Numbered from the stretch's first letter, positions 40,292-48,843 are shown. The stretch is DNA of 58,918 nucleotides from an uncultured Lachnospiraceae bacterium (GCA_902476645.1 CABSEG010000009.1:1-58918); one strand, 5' to 3'. The notes: generated from the sequence alone by a model not told the origin. Made by a program: numbers and translations.

Positions 40292-41773
40292 ATGTCAAAG
40301 GAACAAAATTATATAGGAATTGATCTTGGAACCTCTGCGGTGAAGCTACTTTTAATGGGGAGGGACGGGACGGTAAAAAACGTGGTCTCAGAGGAATATC
40401 CCATATCCTTTCCAAAGACTGGATGGTCTGAACAAAACCCTCAAGATTGGTGGGAGGCGGTGAGGCGGGGAATGCATGCGCTGCTGGCTCCCTTTGACGC
40501 TTCTAAAGTAGCAGGTATCAGCTTTGGCGGTCAAATGCATGGACTTGTTATCCTGGATGAGCAGGATCTTGTGATACGCCCGGCTATTTTGTGGAACGAT
40601 GGCAGGACGGCAAAACAGACAGACTATTTAAATCAGGTAATCGGAAAGAAATGTCTGTCTGAAAACACGGGGAATATTGCCTTTGCCGGTTTTACAGCGC
40701 CGAAGCTTTTGTGGGTTCAGGAAGAAGAGCCGGAACATTTTGCCCGGATTGCAAAAATCATGTTGCCCAAAGACTACCTGGCCTATCGGATGACAGGAAG
40801 GTTCTGTACGGATGTTTCCGATGCCTCCGGGACGCTTCTGTTTGATGTGAGGAGGAAGTGCTGGTCAGAGGATATGTTAAAAATCTGTAAAATTCGAACG
40901 GAACAGCTTCCAAAGGTGTTTGAGAGTAGCCAGTCTGTGGGGACATTAAAGGAGGAGGTGGCCAGAGAACTTGGAGTACCCTCCACAGTAGTGGTGGCTG
41001 CCGGAGCCGGGGATAATGCGGCGGCGGCAGTTGGGACTGGAACGGTAGGAGATGGACGATGTAATATTTCTCTGGGAACTTCGGGAACCATCTTTATCTC
41101 CAGTAAGGACTTTCGGGTGGATGAGTATAATGCTCTCCACGCTTTTGCCCATGCGGACGGACATTATCACTTGATGGGATGTATGTTAAGCGCTGCTTCC
41201 TGTAATAAATGGTGGATGGAGGAGGTTTTGCGCACAAAGGAATACGAGAGAGAACAGAAAGAAATTACAGATTTGGGTGAGAATCATGTGTTTTTTCTAC
41301 CTTATTTGATGGGAGAGCGTTCTCCACACAATGATCCCAATGCCAGGGGAGCGTTTATCGGAATGTCCATGGACACTACAAGAGCTCAGATGACTCAGGC
41401 TATCTTGGAGGGGGTGGCTTTTGCTATCCGGGATTCTTTTGAAATAGCGGTTTCTTTGGGGATTCCTGTGGAGCGCAGCAGGATCTGCGGAGGGGGAGCG
41501 AAGAGCTCTCTTTGGAAAAAAATGATTGCCAATGTGTTAAACATGAAATTAGATGTGTTGGAAAATGAGGAAGGACCGGGTCTCGGGGGCGCTATGCTGG
41601 CTGCTGTGGCCTGCGGGGAATACGACAGTGTGGAAGATGCTGCAGGGCAGATCGTAAAGGTGAAGGAAACGATAGAACCGACGCCAGAATTGGCGGCAAA
41701 ATATGAAGAAAAGTATCACAAGTTCAAAAAGTTATATCCTGCTCTTCGGGAGACATTTTCAGAGCTCTTATAG
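40292..41773 (+). CDS. xylB: Xylulokinase, FGGY family
   Basis: A 493-residue carbohydrate kinase that phosphorylates D-xylulose. The ATG at 40292 follows AGGAGG by 6 nt. FGGY signatures are present: YIGIDLGTSAVKLLLM, GISFGGQMHGLVILD with the xylulokinase-type GQMHG, AILWNDGRTAKQ, the catalytic Asp region VAAGAGDNAAAAVGTG, and GGGAKSSLWKKM. The GQMHG motif and the WNDGR loop favour D-xylulose over glycerol or ribulose. It is 28 bp after the isomerase, giving a compact two-step pentose route. A strong hairpin follows. Confidence 0.9.
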   Translation: MSKEQNYIGIDLGTSAVKLLLMGRDGTVKNVVSEEYPISFPKTGWSEQNPQDWWEAVRRGMHALLAPFDASKVAGISFGGQMHGLVILDEQDLVIRPAILWNDGRTAKQTDYLNQVIGKKCLSENTGNIAFAGFTAPKLLWVQEEEPEHFARIAKIMLPKDYLAYRMTGRFCTDVSDASGTLLFDVRRKCWSEDMLKICKIRTEQLPKVFESSQSVGTLKEEVARELGVPSTVVVAAGAGDNAAAAVGTGTVGDGRCNISLGTSGTIFISSKDFRVDEYNALHAFAHADGHYHLMGCMLSAASCNKWWMEEVLRTKEYEREQKEITDLGENHVFFLPYLMGERSPHNDPNARGAFIGMSMDTTRAQMTQAILEGVAFAIRDSFEIAVSLGIPVERSRICGGGAKSSLWKKMIANVLNMKLDVLENEEGPGLGGAMLAAVACGEYDSVEDAAGQIVKVKETIEPTPELAAKYEEKYHKFKKLYPALRETFSELL

Positions 41774-41811
41774 AAGAAGGAGAAAGTACGACAACAGGGC
41801 CAGGATACAGG

Positions 41812-41842
41812 ACGGCGGGGGTTTTTGAAAAAACCCCGCCGT
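41812..41842 (+). terminator. Terminator-like hairpin after xylB
   Basis: ACGGCGGGG and CCCCGCCGT arms (from 41812 and to 41842) with an inner T5/A6 pairing; GTTTTA follows. The run of U lies partly within the stem. Confidence 0.65.
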
Positions 41843-41857
41843 AAGTTTTAAAATGCA

Positions 41858-41886
41858 TTGTCAGGGGAAATATTTCATGCTATGCT
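41858..41886 (+). promoter_or_regulatory. Promoter for the HAD operon
   Basis: TTGTCA (41858-41863), 17 bp, TATGCT (41881-41886) with extended TG. Confidence 0.6.
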
Positions 41887-41958
41887 TATAGAAGGCTTGG
41901 ACGGAAAAGTATCACAGACAGAAAAAGGCCCGATTGGGCCATAAAAGGAGAAAGCAAG

Positions 41959-42627
41959 ATGAAGTTTCGGTTATGCATTTTTGATCTGGATGGAACCTTG
42001 GCGGATACCGTGGCATCCATTGCTTACAGCGCTAATTTGACACTGGAAAAGTTTGGCTACCCAAAACAGCCCGTGGATAAGTTTCGTTATTTTGCAGGAG
42101 ACGGTGTAGGTGAGCTGACAAGACGGTGTCTGGCGGAAGTAGGAGATGTGGAGGGCAAGCATTATGAGGACTTTTTGCATCTTTACCGGCAGTATCTCTC
42201 CAAGTACTGTATGTATCAGGTGAAACCCTTTGAGGGGATCCCGGAGCTGATTCGGGAAATAGGGAAAAGAGGCGTGATGAGGGCCGTTTTATCCAATAAA
42301 CCCCATAGGCAGACGCAGGAAGTGATCGGAAGGTTGTTTACAGATGGCAGTTTTGAGTTTGTACAGGGGCAGCAGGAGGGGATTCCAAGAAAGCCAGATC
42401 CCACCGGAGCACTGCATTTGGCAGCCATTGCTCAGGTCTCTCCGGAGGAATGTTTGTATATCGGAGATACGAATACCGATATGAAGACAGGGAGAGGGGC
42501 GGGCATGCATACCGTAGGTGTGCTCTGGGGCTTTCGGGACAGGAAGGAGCTTCAGAAAAACAAAGCGGAATATTTGGTGAGTAAGCCGGAAGAAATCCTG
42601 AACATTTTAGAGGGGAGGCTGTCATGA
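41959..42627 (+). CDS. HAD-superfamily hydrolase, phosphoglycolate phosphatase-like
   Basis: A 222-residue HAD enzyme with a helical (subfamily I) cap. Motif I is FDLDGTLADTVAS, motif II is in VLSNKPH, motif III Lys is in PRKPDPTGAL and motif IV is IGDTNTDMKTGRGAGM. This layout fits Gph/PgmB-like phosphatases, which remove phosphate from small metabolites; the true substrate cannot be read. The stop overlaps the next gene by 4 bp (ATGA). Confidence 0.9.
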   Translation: MKFRLCIFDLDGTLADTVASIAYSANLTLEKFGYPKQPVDKFRYFAGDGVGELTRRCLAEVGDVEGKHYEDFLHLYRQYLSKYCMYQVKPFEGIPELIREIGKRGVMRAVLSNKPHRQTQEVIGRLFTDGSFEFVQGQQEGIPRKPDPTGALHLAAIAQVSPEECLYIGDTNTDMKTGRGAGMHTVGVLWGFRDRKELQKNKAEYLVSKPEEILNILEGRLS

Positions 42628-43445
42628 TAAAACTGATCGCATCTGATATTGACGGAACACTGTTGCCAGAGGGATACGACGCCTTAAATCCAGAGCTTTT
42701 TGACGTGATTTTGAAGCTAAAGAAAAAAGGAATCCTTTTTGCAGCTGCCAGCGGCAGGCAATTTGCTAGCATGAGAAGGCTGTTTTTGCCTGTTGCCAAC
42801 GAAATGATCTTTATCTGTGAAAATGGTTCCAATGTGATTTGCCGCGGTTATGAGATGTCATCGACGGTATTAAACCGTCAAGACGCAGAGGAGCTGGTGC
42901 ACTATATGAGGAGCTTGAAAGGGTGCTTTTTGACGGTATCCACCAAAGAATTCATGTATGTGGAGGATCAGGATGCGGGATTTTTGCGGCTCCTGAGGGA
43001 GGGATATCACAATGACGTGCGTGTAGTATCAGACGTACTGGCCGAGCCGATTGAGATCATAAAAGCTTCTGTCTATAAGCCGGACGGCGTAAAGGATATT
43101 GCAGAGGGTGTGATTGACCATTGGAAGGGGAGACTGAATACGGTGGTGGCCGGAGTGCCTTGGATTGATTTTATGGATTACAGGGCAGACAAGGGAAAGG
43201 CATTGAGGAATATTCAGCAGGTTCTTCATATCCAAAAAGAGGAGACCATGGCATTTGGAGATAATGACAATGATATTGGCATGTTGCAGACTGCGGGGGA
43301 GAGCTATGCAGTGGCAAATGCCAAGGAAAATGTCAAAAAGGCTGCCAGACATCTTGCAGATGAACATAACCGTGACGGGGTATTGAAAGTTTTAAAGGGA
43401 CTACTGGAAAAATTGGAGGAAGAAGAGAATGCAGGAATACAGTGA
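42624..43445 (+). CDS. Cof-type HAD hydrolase
   Basis: A 273-residue HAD phosphatase with the C2-type cap of the Cof/YbjI group. Motif I is IASDIDGTLLPEG, motif II AAASGRQFASM, the Lys is in RADKGKALRNIQ and motif IV is AFGDNDNDIGML. These enzymes act on sugar phosphates or flavin and pyridoxal phosphates with broad preference. It overlaps the upstream HAD gene by 4 bp and the downstream small gene by 17 bp, so the three are translated as a unit. Confidence 0.92.
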   Translation: MIKLIASDIDGTLLPEGYDALNPELFDVILKLKKKGILFAAASGRQFASMRRLFLPVANEMIFICENGSNVICRGYEMSSTVLNRQDAEELVHYMRSLKGCFLTVSTKEFMYVEDQDAGFLRLLREGYHNDVRVVSDVLAEPIEIIKASVYKPDGVKDIAEGVIDHWKGRLNTVVAGVPWIDFMDYRADKGKALRNIQQVLHIQKEETMAFGDNDNDIGMLQTAGESYAVANAKENVKKAARHLADEHNRDGVLKVLKGLLEKLEEEENAGIQ

Positions 43446-43692
43446 AGAATGTCTAAAGTGTTTTTTGGATAATCAGCTTCAGCTTTTTGATGAAAAGGTG
43501 GCTGAGACACCGGAGGAGGCAGAAGCCTTCCTGGAAGATTGCATGGCCGTTGTGCTGGATTCCCCGGAGCAGGTGAGAGAGTACTTTGAGCAAAGTGGCA
43601 TGGATGCTTCTGATATGGGAGACGAGGATTTGGAGGAGGCAGCGGAAGTGTTTAAGCTGCCAAACGGACAGTATCTGGTGGTGGAGGCTTAG
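43429..43692 (+). CDS. Small acidic protein of unknown function
   Basis: An 87-residue protein I do not recognise. It is strongly acidic (runs of Glu/Asp through EDCMAVVLDSPEQ and MGDEDLEEAAEVF), without a membrane segment, and has three cysteines (near residues 8, 11 and 38). GAGGAAGAAGAG inside the preceding gene is its RBS, and its first 17 bp overlap the Cof-type gene. Coupling suggests a role with the two phosphatases. Its gene ends 3 bp from the convergent traX gene. Confidence 0.7.
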   Translation: MQEYSEECLKCFLDNQLQLFDEKVAETPEEAEAFLEDCMAVVLDSPEQVREYFEQSGMDASDMGDEDLEEAAEVFKLPNGQYLVVEA

Positions 43693-43695
43693 GGA

Positions 43696-44433
43696 TTAAG
43701 CGATGAGCAGATACCGTCCGAGGACGAGCAAGAGCAAGTGTACCGGATAGAACCAGTAAAAGAAATATTTCAGGGAAGTTCCCCGCAGTCCATTATAAAA
43801 CCAGATGGGAATGAAAGCCAGCGGGGCTGTCAGCTCCCAACTGATTGCGAGAGCGCCGCCCAGTGCCTGAATGCGTCTGTCGCTGCGCAGCAGGTACAAA
43901 ATTTCAATGAGAAAAACTCCCTTATATCCATAGTCTGTTCCTAAGAAATGCCCGGCAAACAGACCGAGGGCGAGAAAAAAAGTTTGCAACCATACATGTT
44001 TTTGAAATCTGGTACAGGCAATCATCACCAGCAATCCAATCAGAAGTGTGAAAAATACATTTTGTTTTTCGGGATACCAGAAATGTCCATAGATGGCCAG
44101 ATCAAAGGGTATCTCAGAAACCAAGGCAAAGAGAAACAGACGCAAGGTGTATTTGCCCCGGTTGTGAGTGTGCAAAAAGCCCTCTACCAGAAGAAAGCAA
44201 AAAATGGGGAAGGCAGGGCGGCCGATGGCGCGTATAACCTGATCTATGTTGCGGATTTGTTCCCAGAGCCTGGGAACGGAAGTAACTTCAGGCATTCTTA
44301 GCACTCCCTGTTCCACGATGACAGCGCCCACATGATCAATGAACATCAGAATAATCGCAATGATTTTTAAGGCGCTTCCGGTGAGGCCGAAAGCTTTCGG
44401 TGCCAGTCTAGGGGAATAAGTAGTCGTGTTCAT
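43696..44433 (-). CDS. TraX family membrane protein
   Basis: A 245-residue membrane protein with about seven hydrophobic segments and the TraX opening motif GSALKIIAIILMFIDHVGAV, then RAIGRPAFPIFCFLLVEGF and YPVHLLLLVLGRYL. TraX was first known as the F-pilin acetylase; chromosomal copies in Clostridia are thought to acylate envelope components, but the substrate is unknown here. There are no conjugation genes nearby, so conjugal function is unlikely. A good promoter lies upstream. Confidence 0.88.
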   Translation of the reverse strand: MNTTTYSPRLAPKAFGLTGSALKIIAIILMFIDHVGAVIVEQGVLRMPEVTSVPRLWEQIRNIDQVIRAIGRPAFPIFCFLLVEGFLHTHNRGKYTLRLFLFALVSEIPFDLAIYGHFWYPEKQNVFFTLLIGLLVMIACTRFQKHVWLQTFFLALGLFAGHFLGTDYGYKGVFLIEILYLLRSDRRIQALGGALAISWELTAPLAFIPIWFYNGLRGTSLKYFFYWFYPVHLLLLVLGRYLLIA

Positions 44434-44495
44434 AGAAATTACCTCAAACGTTGCATTTTGCTATGATTCTTATATAAGTTACTAAGATTACGGCC

Positions 44496-44524
44496 AGTAT
44501 AGCGGAAATCGGAAAGAAAATCAA
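44496..44524 (-). promoter_or_regulatory. SigA-type promoter for traX
   Basis: On the reverse strand TTGATT (44524-44519), 17 bp, TATACT (44501-44496). Confidence 0.7.
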
Positions 44525-44568
44525 TCCTTTTGTGTTTATAGTTTCTTAAGAAAGTTTATGAAAATTTG

Positions 44569-44595
44569 TTAGCACTCACGTGAAATGAGTGCTAA
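44569..44595. promoter_or_regulatory. CIRCE element (HrcA operator)
   Basis: TTAGCACTC-N9-GAGTGCTAA, an exact match to the CIRCE consensus. It lies 72 bp before htpG and 7 bp upstream of the best -35 box. HrcA normally represses groESL and dnaK operons through it. Confidence 0.96.
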
Positions 44596-44602
44596 TTTTT
44601 TC

Positions 44603-44631
44603 TTGACTTTTCCAAGAGCAAGTATTAAACT
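44603..44631 (+). promoter_or_regulatory. Promoter for htpG
   Basis: TTGACT (44603-44608), 17 bp, TAAACT (44626-44631), directly after CIRCE. Confidence 0.6.
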
Positions 44632-44667
44632 AGAAAACAGAATATGATGGAAAGGTGAGTGTGATAC

Positions 44668-46734
44668 ATGAGCACGAAAACAGGAAGCTTATCGATTAAC
44701 AGTGAAAATATATTTCCGATTATAAAAAAATGGTTGTATTCCGATCATGATATTTTTGTAAGGGAATTGGTTTCCAACGGATGCGACGCCATTACCAAGC
44801 TGAAAAAGCTGGAGATGATGGGGGAGTATAGCTTTCCGGAAAAGTATAAAAGCAAGATCGAAGTCATTGTAAATCCGGATGAAAAGACGATGAAGTTTAT
44901 TGATACGGGTTTAGGAATGGACGAGGCAGAGGTGGAAGAGTATATTACCCAGATTGCCTTCTCAGGAGCCACGGATTTCCTGGAAAAGTATAAGGACAAG
45001 ACCAATGACGATGAGATCATCGGACACTTTGGACTAGGCTTTTATTCCGCATTTATGGTGGCAGATGAGGTTCACATTGATACGCTTTCCTATAAGGAAG
45101 GTGCAAAGCCTGTTCATTGGGAGTGTGACGGAGGCTCTGAATATACCATCGGAGAGGGAGAAAAGGCCACGGTGGGAACGGAGATTACCCTTTATCTGAA
45201 TGAGGCCAGCGTGGAGTTTGCCAACGAATATCGGGCGAGAGAAGTTCTGGAGAAATATTGCTCCTTTATGCCAGTGGAAATATTCCTGAGTAAGGCTAAT
45301 GCAGAGCAAGAATACGAGACCATCGATGAGAGCGAATTGACAGATGACGACGTAGTTGTGGAGCACATCCATGAGGATGCCAAGACAGAGGAGAGAGAAA
45401 ACGATAAGGGCGAAAAGGAGATCGTGGAGATTTCTCCTGCCAGGGATAGAGTAAAGATCAACAAGCGCCCTGTTTCAATCAGCGATATCCATCCTCTTTG
45501 GACAAAGCATCCAAACGAGTGTACAGAGGAAGAATATAAAGAATTTTACCGGAAAGTATTTTTGGATTACCGGGAACCGCTGTTTTGGATTCATCTGAAC
45601 ATGGATTATCCCTTTAATCTGAAAGGAATTTTATATTTCCCCAAAATCAACACAGAATACGATTCCATTGAGGGTACCATTAAGCTGTACAACAACCAGG
45701 TATTCATTGCAGACAATATTAAAGAAGTGATTCCGGAGTTTTTGATGCTGTTAAAAGGTGTGATTGACTGTCCAGATCTGCCCCTGAATGTGTCCCGAAG
45801 CGCATTACAAAACGATGGTTTTGTAAAGAAGATCTCCGATTACATCAGTAAGAAGGTGGCTGATAAGCTTTCCGGTATGTGTAAGACGGACCGGGAAAAT
45901 TACGAGAAATACTGGGATGATATTAGCCCGTTTATCAAATATGGCTGCATTAAAGATGTTAAGTTTAGCGACAAGATGATGGATTATATTCTCTATAAGA
46001 ACCTGGACGGCAAGTATTTGACCTTTAAGGATTTCGTAGAAGAAAGCAAAAAGGAGGAGAATAAGGCAGAGGAGACGAAGAAAGAAAAAGAGGAAGAGAA
46101 GAAGGACGATCAGGAAAAGCAGGAAGAAAAACCAAAGACAATCCTCTATTATGTTACGGATGAAGTACAGCAGAGTCAGTACATTAATATGTTTAAAGAA
46201 GAGGGGCTGGATGCCGTTATCTTAAAACATAACATTGACACGGCCTTTATCTCCCATGTGGAACAGAAAAATGAGGACGTGAAATTCCAGAGAATCGATG
46301 CGGATGTAACGGAAGAGTTTAAGGAGGAGACCAAGGAAGAGGAATTAAAGGAGACGACAGACACACTGACAGAGCTTTTCCGACAGGCACTTGGAAAAGA
46401 AAAGCTGGAAGTGAAGGTGGAGAAACTGAAAAATGAGAATATCTCCTCCATGATGACGCTTTCTGAGGATAGCCGTCGTATGCAGGATATGATGAAAATG
46501 TACAATATGTACGGCATGGATCCTGGTATGTTCGGAAACGGAGAGACTCTGGTTCTAAATGCGAACAATAAGCTGGTACAGTATTTGGCAGAACATAAGG
46601 ATGCGCAGAATGCGCCAATGATCTGTGAACAGCTTTACGATTTGGCACTCATGAGCCATAAACAGCTCTCACCAGATGAGATGACAAAATTCATTGCCCG
46701 CAGCAACGAGATTTTGATGATGCTTGCAAAATAA
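44668..46734 (+). CDS. htpG: Molecular chaperone HtpG (Hsp90)
   Basis: A 688-residue Hsp90, somewhat longer than E. coli HtpG (624). The N-terminal GHKL ATPase has SNGCDAITKLKKL, DTGLGMDEAE and IGHFGLGFYSAFMVAD. The middle domain has LPLNVSRSALQND with the conserved catalytic-loop Arg. A charged Lys/Glu linker (about residues 450-490) precedes the C-terminal dimerisation domain, and accounts for part of the extra length, with a second charged insert near 540-575. An exact CIRCE operator upstream indicates HrcA control. GGAAAGGTG precedes the ATG. Confidence 0.96.
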   Translation: MSTKTGSLSINSENIFPIIKKWLYSDHDIFVRELVSNGCDAITKLKKLEMMGEYSFPEKYKSKIEVIVNPDEKTMKFIDTGLGMDEAEVEEYITQIAFSGATDFLEKYKDKTNDDEIIGHFGLGFYSAFMVADEVHIDTLSYKEGAKPVHWECDGGSEYTIGEGEKATVGTEITLYLNEASVEFANEYRAREVLEKYCSFMPVEIFLSKANAEQEYETIDESELTDDDVVVEHIHEDAKTEERENDKGEKEIVEISPARDRVKINKRPVSISDIHPLWTKHPNECTEEEYKEFYRKVFLDYREPLFWIHLNMDYPFNLKGILYFPKINTEYDSIEGTIKLYNNQVFIADNIKEVIPEFLMLLKGVIDCPDLPLNVSRSALQNDGFVKKISDYISKKVADKLSGMCKTDRENYEKYWDDISPFIKYGCIKDVKFSDKMMDYILYKNLDGKYLTFKDFVEESKKEENKAEETKKEKEEEKKDDQEKQEEKPKTILYYVTDEVQQSQYINMFKEEGLDAVILKHNIDTAFISHVEQKNEDVKFQRIDADVTEEFKEETKEEELKETTDTLTELFRQALGKEKLEVKVEKLKNENISSMMTLSEDSRRMQDMMKMYNMYGMDPGMFGNGETLVLNANNKLVQYLAEHKDAQNAPMICEQLYDLALMSHKQLSPDEMTKFIARSNEILMMLAK

Positions 46735-46758
46735 AAAACCGCTTTCGCGGAATATACC

Positions 46759-46804
46759 CATAACCCCACAGCCCCGGAGTGACGTTCGAGGCTGTGGGGT
46801 TATG
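46759..46804. repeat. 15-bp perfect inverted repeat after htpG
   Basis: CATAACCCCACAGCC (46759-46773) and GGCTGTGGGGTTATG (46790-46804) with a 16-nt loop, lying between convergent htpG and the DUF5721-like gene. Neither side carries a T run, so it is not a standard terminator. A small CCGC/GCGG hairpin lies just before it (46739-46750). Confidence 0.8.
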
Positions 46805-46830
46805 CTTCAGAAAGAAAAGTTTCTGTGCCG

Positions 46831-47337
46831 TCAGGGTTCGGTGGAAAAAGAAAGATTTTGGGTTAGAAAAAATTTTTGAATCAATCTGTCCCACTCCTGC
46901 TCCAGACTTTTATCCAGCGTAAACATGCGCATGGAGGTTCCGGTAGTGCAGGATAGAGAAGTTCCGTTAAAATGGATATTTAAATAAAGACCTCCAACAT
47001 CTGCAGAAGTATAATGGAAATCCCCGCGGGATAGTAGCTTTTCCAGTTGAATGACCGGAAGTCGGAAAATAATTTTCATATTTAAAGGAGTTTTTTTCCC
47101 GCGGATGAGTTGGAAACAGATTGGACGAAGCTGACTCCAGGTTGCGGTTTGCTCTTGCAGAGCAGGGATTTGTTCCAGTTCTTCTGTTGTATAATATTCT
47201 CTTTCCAGGCTTCCATCTATCTGAAAGGTGGAAAAGGTGGTAATACAAGCCTCGGGTACCAGAAAATGGTCAAATGTTGGGGTAAGGAATAACTCATGCA
47301 TAAATGGTTTTAGGTCCTTTATATACAGGGCAATCAT
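46831..47337 (-). CDS. DUF5721-like conserved protein
   Basis: A 168-residue protein starting at 47337 (MIALYIKDLKPFMHELFL), where AGGAGG lies 7 nt upstream; an in-frame ATG at 47367 adds ten residues before the RBS. It has no membrane segment or catalytic motif I know. The N terminus and the TFSTFQIDG and ADVGGLYLNIHFN segments recall the DUF5721 family of Lachnospiraceae; this is recognition from memory and function is unknown. Convergent with htpG and divergent from degV. Confidence 0.7.
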   Translation of the reverse strand: MIALYIKDLKPFMHELFLTPTFDHFLVPEACITTFSTFQIDGSLEREYYTTEELEQIPALQEQTATWSQLRPICFQLIRGKKTPLNMKIIFRLPVIQLEKLLSRGDFHYTSADVGGLYLNIHFNGTSLSCTTGTSMRMFTLDKSLEQEWDRLIQKFFLTQNLSFSTEP

Positions 47338-47413
47338 AAAAAGTCCTCCTAAGTAAAGCGTAAACATAGTATATCATTGAATGAAATTTTTGAAAAGCAG
47401 TGAAGAAAATCCT

Positions 47414-47444
47414 TTGCAAAGCAGTATATATGTGTTATTATAAT
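47414..47444 (+). promoter_or_regulatory. Possible promoter for degV
   Basis: TTGCAA (47414-47419) and TATAAT (47439-47444) with a long 19-bp spacer. A hairpin AGGGTG/CACCCT (47467-47472, 47480-47485) lies in the leader. Confidence 0.45.
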
Positions 47445-47524
47445 GTAGTATTTAAAACCACATTTTAGGGTGTAGTAACCACCCTTTGAAAATATAGAAG
47501 CGATAGTTTGGAGGAATTAGCAAT

Positions 47525-48364
47525 ATGAGTTATCGGGTTGTGATGGATAGCTGCGGAGAACTGACGGAGAAAATGAAACAGAGCGGTCATTTTAAGACCG
47601 CATCTCTTACGATGCAGGTGGATGACTGTACGATAGTAGACGATGAGACGTTTGATCAGGAAGACTTTTTAAAAAGAGTGGCAGCCAGTCCCAATTGTCC
47701 AAAGTCGTCATGCCCTTCTCCGGAATGTTATCTGGAGGCTTACGATTGTGGGGCAGAGCATGTCTATGCCGTTACCCTTTCCGCAGAACTGAGCGGATCC
47801 TATAACAGCGCAGTTCTTGGCAGAAACCTCTATCTGGAAAAACATCCGGAGGCAAAAGTCTATGTATTTAACTCAAAATCGGCCTCTGTTGGGGAGACTT
47901 TGATTGGTCTGAAAATCCAGGAATGTGAGGAGCAGGGGATGGATTTTGAGAAAGTGGTGGAGACCGTAGAGCGCTATATTGCAGGGCAGAACACCTGGTT
48001 TGTGCTGGAGAATTTGGATACCTTGCGTAAAAATGGTCGGCTGAGCAGGGTGAAGGCCTTCGTGGCTACGGCCTTGAGAATTAAACCGGTGATGGGGGCC
48101 ACCAGCGAGGGAGAAATCATACAGTTGGATCAAGCCAGAGGGATGAATAAGGCGTTGGTGAAAATGGTAGATGCCATCGTAGAAAAAGTAGAGCGCCCTC
48201 AAGAGCGAATCCTTGGAATTTCCCACTGCAATTGTCCTGACCGGGCAAAAATGTTAAAAGAGGTGCTTGCTCAGAGGCTACCCTGGAAGGAGATTGTGGT
48301 CCTGGATACGGCAGGAATCAGCAGTATGTATGCCAATGATGGAGGCGTAATCATAGTTGCTTAA
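47525..48364 (+). CDS. DegV family fatty-acid-binding protein
   Basis: A 279-residue DegV protein: VVMDSCGELTE at the start, a Ser/Thr-rich KSSCPSPECYLEAY region and the lipid-contact TLSAELSGSYNSAVLG, then FNSKSASVGE and ENLDTLRKNGRLS. DegV proteins bind a fatty acyl chain; in Firmicutes FakB partners hand fatty acids to the kinase FakA. No FakA/DAK-domain gene is in the window, so the role as FakB is not proven. GGAGGAATT precedes the ATG. Confidence 0.92.
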   Translation: MSYRVVMDSCGELTEKMKQSGHFKTASLTMQVDDCTIVDDETFDQEDFLKRVAASPNCPKSSCPSPECYLEAYDCGAEHVYAVTLSAELSGSYNSAVLGRNLYLEKHPEAKVYVFNSKSASVGETLIGLKIQECEEQGMDFEKVVETVERYIAGQNTWFVLENLDTLRKNGRLSRVKAFVATALRIKPVMGATSEGEIIQLDQARGMNKALVKMVDAIVEKVERPQERILGISHCNCPDRAKMLKEVLAQRLPWKEIVVLDTAGISSMYANDGGVIIVA

Positions 48365-48385
48365 TTTCTTTTTTTGTAGTATAAT
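48357..48385 (+). promoter_or_regulatory. SigA-type promoter overlapping the degV 3' end
   Basis: TTGCTT (48357-48362), 17 bp, TATAAT (48380-48385), serving the Ser/Glu/Gln-rich membrane protein. Confidence 0.65.
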
Positions 48386-48426
48386 GTTAAAAGACATTAC
48401 GAGAAATCATGCAAGGAGTGAAACTT

Positions 48427-48798
48427 ATGAGTCAGGAGAAGGTTGACCGCTACAAAGAGGAAAAGAAAAACCGCAAAAAGATTATCAAAAAGCAGAGATT
48501 TCAATCTATTCTGTTTAAGACGGCAGGCACTTTAGTTGCCGTAATCTTGGTGGGATGGGTCGGATATTCTGCTTATGATACCATAGCTTCGGGAGCTGCA
48601 GCAGATTCTAAGACGTATTCTATGGATACCACTGCGGTTGATGAGTACTTGAATGAGATGGCTGCTGCTCAGACAGAGAGTGAGTCAGAGGCGCAGACAG
48701 AATCAGAAGCAGCAGAATCTGAGTCTGAGACCCAACAGCAGTCTGAGACAGAATCGGAATCTGGCGGACAGGAACAGACAGAGTCCGCAGCGGAATAA
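48427..48798 (+). CDS. Single-pass membrane protein with Ser/Glu/Gln-rich tail
   Basis: A 123-residue protein; the ATG at 48427 has AAGGAGTG 8 nt upstream, better than 48409. The first about 28 residues are very basic (EEKKNRKKIIKKQRF), followed by one membrane helix (about 33-54) and an outside part ending in a low-complexity tail of TESESEAQ-like repeats (about 80-123). Basic-inside topology puts the tail outside the cell. No known domain. The tail looks like a disordered spacer or wall-threading segment. Confidence 0.75.
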   Translation: MSQEKVDRYKEEKKNRKKIIKKQRFQSILFKTAGTLVAVILVGWVGYSAYDTIASGAAADSKTYSMDTTAVDEYLNEMAAAQTESESEAQTESEAAESESETQQQSETESESGGQEQTESAAE

Positions 48799-48806
48799 GA
48801 AGGAAG

Positions 48807-48843
48807 AAAGAGTTGTAAGGCACAGAGCTTTATGACTCTTTTT
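48807..48843 (+). terminator. Terminator after the membrane protein
   Basis: AAAGAGT (48807-48813) pairs with ACTCTTT (48835-48841), followed by TT; the inner pairing is imperfect. Confidence 0.55.

Noticed and set aside
43696..44433. TraX as evidence for a conjugative element
   Set aside because: No relaxase, type IV secretion or replication genes are nearby, and chromosomal TraX homologues are common in Clostridia.
47445..47524. Riboswitch in the degV leader
   Set aside because: Only a 6-bp hairpin is present; no conserved aptamer core is recognisable.
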